Below, piece by piece: positions 61,501 through 64,000 of a stretch of DNA of 64,000 nt. Every line of letters begins with the position of its first letter. The first letter of the stretch is position 1. Made by a program: the position numbers and the translations under genes. The notes below the pieces were generated by a model that saw nothing but the letters and a program-made list of their open reading frames with translations, did not search any database and was not told the origin of the DNA. This stretch comes from Nocardioides ganghwensis (lineage in GTDB: Bacteria; Actinomycetota; Actinomycetes; Propionibacteriales; Nocardioidaceae): NCBI RefSeq assembly GCF_014779655.1, contig NZ_JACXYX010000001.1, positions 186,001 through 250,000 on the forward strand, in the 5' to 3' direction.

Positions 61501-62141
61501 AGGACCTCGAGATCCGCGGTGCCGGCAACCTGCTCGGCGGCGAGCAGTCCGGTCACATCGCCGACGTCGGCTTCGACCTCTACGTCCGGCTCGTCGGCGA
61601 GGCGGTGGCCGACTTCAAGGGCGGCGCCGAGGAGGAGCTCGCCGAGGTCCGCATCGAGCTGCCCGTCGACGCCCACCTTCCGCACGACTACATCCCCAGC
61701 GAGCGGCTGCGGCTGGAGATCTACAAGCGGCTGGCCGAGGTGCGCACCGACGCCGACGTCGACGAGGTGCGCGCCGAGCTGCTCGACCGCTACGGCAACC
61801 CGCCGGAGGTCGTCGAGTCCCTGCTGGTGGTCGCCCGCTTCCGCGCCCGCTGCCGCCAGGTCGGGGTGCGTGAGGTGACGGTCGCCGGCAAGTACGTCCG
61901 CTTCGCGCCCGTCGACCTGCCCGAGTCGCGCGTCGTACGCCTCAACCGCCTCCATCCCAAGAGCGTCGTCAAGGCGCCCGTCAGTACCATCCTGGTGCCG
62001 CGTCCCCAGAGCGCGGGGTTCCCCGTCCGACCGGTGGCGGGCGTCGCCCTGCTTGAATGGGCGCGCGGCGTGATCGACGAGGTGGTCGCACCTCCGGCAC
62101 CCGCCCACCAGACCGCAGCAACCACTGGGAGTGACTCGTGA
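58551..62141 (+). CDS. mfd: Transcription-repair coupling factor Mfd
   Basis: 1196 aa. Removes stalled RNA polymerase at DNA lesions and recruits UvrA. The N-terminal UvrB-like region is seen ([30 protein letters not shown]), then the RNA-polymerase-interacting domain ([26 protein letters not shown], about residue 508), the translocase with Walker A [20 protein letters not shown] (about residue 663) and DEEQRFGV, and the C-terminal TRCF domain. GTG 58551 is chosen because AAGGGA precedes it; the open frame continues far upstream without similarity. The stop overlaps the next GTG. Confidence 0.97.
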   Translation: [1196 protein letters not shown]

Positions 62142-62818
62142 GCAAGACCCGCCTGATGACGGCCGCGCCCACCTGGGTGACCGTGGGCCTCGCAGGACTG
62201 CTGCTGACCGGGTGCGGCAGTGCCGCCCCCGGCGTCGCGGTGAAGGTCGGCGACGAGGAGCTCACCGTCCGCCACGTCGACGCGGTGACCGCCAACTACT
62301 GCACGGCCGTCGGCGACCTCGAGTCCGAGGTGCCCATGAGCTTCGTGCGCCAGTACGTCGTGCAGCTGCTCACGCTGCGCTCGCAGGCCTCGCAGATGGC
62401 CGAGGAGTACGGCGTCGAGGCCGGCTCGTCCTACCTCAACGACGTCGCGCAGCGGCAGGGCACGGCGGGCACCCAGCCCGAGGAGGTGCGCGACGACTAC
62501 GTCGAGCTCGCCTCCACCACGGCGTACGCCCAGGACATCGTCGACCAGATCGGGCGCATCACGCTCGAGGAGGAGGGCATCACCGACGTGACGCCCGAGC
62601 AGGCCACCGAGGCCGGCATCGACGTGTTCAACCAGTGGCCGGGCGCCAACGGCATCGAGATCGACCCCCGCTACGGGCTCGAGGTGGTCGACGGCGTGCT
62701 GACCCCAGTCGACACCAACGTCTCCGTCGCGGTCGGCGAGACGGCGAAGGCAGGCCTGGGCACCGAGCCGGACCCCGCGTTCGCCCGGACCCTGCCGTCC
62801 AACCACCGCTGCGGCTGA
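62138..62818 (+). CDS. Lipoprotein, SurA-N-like
   Basis: 226 aa. Lipoprotein signal VTVGLAGLLLTGCGSAAPG with the lipobox Cys near residue 26. The following VAVKVGDEELTVRHVDAVTANYC resembles the start of SurA/PpiC-type chaperone domains; no PPIase domain follows. It is probably anchored on the outer face of the membrane and helps protein folding or export (inference). The GTG start overlaps the mfd stop (GTGA), so expression is coupled. A gene between mfd and mazG at this place is common in this group. Confidence 0.82.
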   Translation: MSKTRLMTAAPTWVTVGLAGLLLTGCGSAAPGVAVKVGDEELTVRHVDAVTANYCTAVGDLESEVPMSFVRQYVVQLLTLRSQASQMAEEYGVEAGSSYLNDVAQRQGTAGTQPEEVRDDYVELASTTAYAQDIVDQIGRITLEEEGITDVTPEQATEAGIDVFNQWPGANGIEIDPRYGLEVVDGVLTPVDTNVSVAVGETAKAGLGTEPDPAFARTLPSNHRCG

Positions 62819-62823
62819 GCCGC

Positions 62824-63243
62824 ATGCCCGCCGCGCCCGACGGGTCCGCGCTGGAGGCGTTCGCCGACCAGATGCGGGTGCTGCAGCGCGAGTGCGCGTG
62901 GAAGCGGGAGCAGACGCACACCTCGCTCATCCCCTACGTGCGCGAGGAGGCCGAGGAGGTCGTCGAGGCGATCGAGTCCGGCGACCCGGCCGCGCTGTGC
63001 GACGAGCTGGGCGACCTGCTGCTCCAGGTGGTGATCCACGCGGTCATCGCCGAGGAGGCGGGCGACTTCACCCTCGACGACGTGGCGCGTGGGGTGATGG
63101 CGAAGATGGAGCGCCGCAACCCGCACGTCTTCGGCGACGCCGTGGCCACCGACGTCGCCGAGGTGATGCGGCTGTGGAACGCCGCCAAGGCCGCCGAGAA
63201 GGTCGAGAAGACCGCGAAGGCGAGCCCCTCGAACGGTGGTTGA
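62824..63243 (+). CDS. mazG: Short MazG nucleotide pyrophosphohydrolase
   Basis: 139 aa, a single MazG domain: CAWKREQTHTSLIPYVREEAEEVVEAIESGDPAALCDELGDLLLQVVIHAVIAEE, with the EExxE metal-binding set and the DELGD motif. It hydrolyses NTPs or aberrant nucleotides. Other actinobacterial and E. coli MazG proteins are longer with a second domain, so this is the compact form. Five bp separate it from the lipoprotein gene. The C-terminus is Lys/Ala-rich. Confidence 0.9.
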   Translation: MPAAPDGSALEAFADQMRVLQRECAWKREQTHTSLIPYVREEAEEVVEAIESGDPAALCDELGDLLLQVVIHAVIAEEAGDFTLDDVARGVMAKMERRNPHVFGDAVATDVAEVMRLWNAAKAAEKVEKTAKASPSNGG

Positions 63244-63262
63244 GGTGCGAGGGCACTGGGTC

Positions 63263-63299
63263 GGTGGTTGAGGAGGGACGAAGTCCCGTCACGAAACCC
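63263..63299. repeat. Intergenic palindromic repeat element
   Basis: GGTGGTTGAGGAGGGACGAA (63263-63282) followed by GTCCCGTCACGAAACCC. The inner GGGAC-GAA-GTCCC hairpin and outer GGTT/AACC ends match the kind of short dispersed intergenic repeat found in Nocardioides-type genomes. Only one copy is in this window. Confidence 0.5.
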
Positions 63300-63372
63300 G
63301 TCCGGGAAACCCTGGCTGGGAACCGTCCACAGCCGAGGCGCTCTGTCGGCGGTCACTGTCGGTGGCCGGCCG

Positions 63373-63378
63373 TAGAAT
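63373..63378 (+). promoter_or_regulatory. -10 box, leaderless start of 13E12 gene
   Basis: TAGAAT ends 7 nt before the ATG at 63386. Confidence 0.6.
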
Positions 63379-63385
63379 CGAACAC

Positions 63386-64000
63386 ATGATCGAAGCGCTG
63401 TCGGGGCTCGGAGCAGGTGAGGTCGACGACCTCACCGCCTCCGACGTGCTGCACGCGATCCGCGACCGCAAGGCGGCCGAGGACCGGGCCGCGGCCGACC
63501 AGCTTGTCCTCGCTGCCTGGTGGGCCGATCTGCACCCGCCGGAGTCGATCCACGACGCTGCGTCGTTCACGGTGCCGGGGTGTGAGCACGAGGAGCCCAT
63601 CGCCGGCGACGGTGCGCCGTTGGTGGCGGAGTTCTGTGTCGCCGAGCTCGGGACCGTGCTCGGGATCTCGACCACGGCGGCGAAGAAGCTCATCGGTCAC
63701 GCGTTGGAGCTGCGCCACCGCCTGCCCCGGTTGTGGGAGCAGGTCCACTCCGGCCGGGTGCCGGCGTGGCGGGCCCGCGCGGTTGCGGAGGCCACCATCC
63801 ACTCGTCGCCTGCTTTGACTCGCGAGGCGGCGGGGTTCGTCGACTCCCAGGTCGCGGCCGTGGCCGGGCGGATCGGGCAGGCGCAGCTCGACCGGCTCCT
63901 CGCGGATACGATCAGGCGCTACGACCTAGCAACCGCCGACCCCACCGCCGACCCCGAGGACGGGTGGCAGCACGTCGACCCGCGTCACGTCACCGTGGAC
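63386..64000 (+). CDS. 13E12 repeat / DUF222 HNH endonuclease-family protein, partial
   Basis: 205 codons are visible before the window ends. The DUF222 N-terminal region is seen: TASDVLHAIRDRKAAEDRAAADQLVLAAWWADLHPPESIHD, then AELGTVLGISTTAAKKLIGHALELRHRLPRLWEQVHSGRVPAWRARAVAEAT. In the full-length family an HNH nuclease domain follows at the C-terminus, outside this window. These genes are multi-copy in actinobacteria and related to mobile DNA. Slightly lower GC than its neighbours (rare codons such as CTT, GCA, TTG appear). Confidence 0.85.
   Translation, partial: MIEALSGLGAGEVDDLTASDVLHAIRDRKAAEDRAAADQLVLAAWWADLHPPESIHDAASFTVPGCEHEEPIAGDGAPLVAEFCVAELGTVLGISTTAAKKLIGHALELRHRLPRLWEQVHSGRVPAWRARAVAEATIHSSPALTREAAGFVDSQVAAVAGRIGQAQLDRLLADTIRRYDLATADPTADPEDGWQHVDPRHVTVD

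Noticed and set aside
58509..62108. A minus-strand open frame of 1199 codons opposite mfd
   Set aside because: It has no recognisable domain and reads as the GC-rich antisense shadow of mfd, whose product is clear on the other strand.

Overview
The window looks like a chromosomal segment of a high-GC actinobacterium, most likely Nocardioides or a close relative in the Nocardioidaceae. The reasons are the very GC-rich codon use, many TANNNT -10 boxes 6-7 nt before start codons (leaderless transcripts), a mycothiol-type DinB enzyme, a DUF222/13E12 HNH gene, and the mycobacterial-type backbone glmU-prs-rplY-pth-mfd-mazG. The genus is inferred from overall character, not from rRNA.

Layout: 1-2.8 kb has a partial glycosyltransferase and a sulfotransferase. 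2.8-8 kb has an unknown protein, an ATP-dependent DNA ligase (LigC type) and a four-gene ABC-2 export operon. 8-10.8 kb has tRNA-Gln(UUG), small genes, TspO and a TreT-like trehalose synthase. 10.8-15.6 kb has a SulP transporter and a TetR / Baeyer-Villiger monooxygenase / hydrolase group. 15.7-23.3 kb is the housekeeping stretch glmU-prs, pepN, rplY-pth, interrupted by a mycothiol enzyme gene and a decapitated MarR gene beside a perfect operator-like palindrome.

23.4-53.6 kb is a large exopolysaccharide (EPS) locus placed between pth and mfd. It encodes a polyprenyl-phosphate sugar transferase, six glycosyltransferases, Wzx flippase, Wzz-like and Wzy-like proteins, a beta-helix protein and a NodB deacetylase. 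A five-gene overlapping cassette probably makes a C-methylated CDP-sugar. A four-gene operon (GNAT, PLP decarboxylase, acyl carrier protein, adenylating ligase) looks like a carrier-protein route to an aminoacyl or acyl decoration. An asparagine-synthetase homologue that has lost its N-terminal Cys and an intact PP-loop sits in an operon with a histidine kinase and a NarL-type regulator; a second LuxR-type regulator with a degenerate receiver lies divergently. Four EPS transcription units share an upstream arrangement: a TTGGG box about 31-42 nt before a GCGTTCC-like element, three of them with a CCTANGNTCCG -10 region.

53.6-64 kb returns to ordinary genes: cysQ, a small guanidinium exporter behind a guanidine-III riboswitch, a VOC protein, a Tat-exported M28 peptidase, two paralogous secreted proteins, mfd, a lipoprotein, mazG, and a 13E12-family HNH gene cut by the window end.

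The most novel candidates are the carrier-protein decoration operon with the crippled amidotransferase, the shared EPS promoter box, and the tandem-duplicated Cys-rich protein at 24.3-25.3 kb. No CRISPR array, insertion sequence or rRNA was seen.
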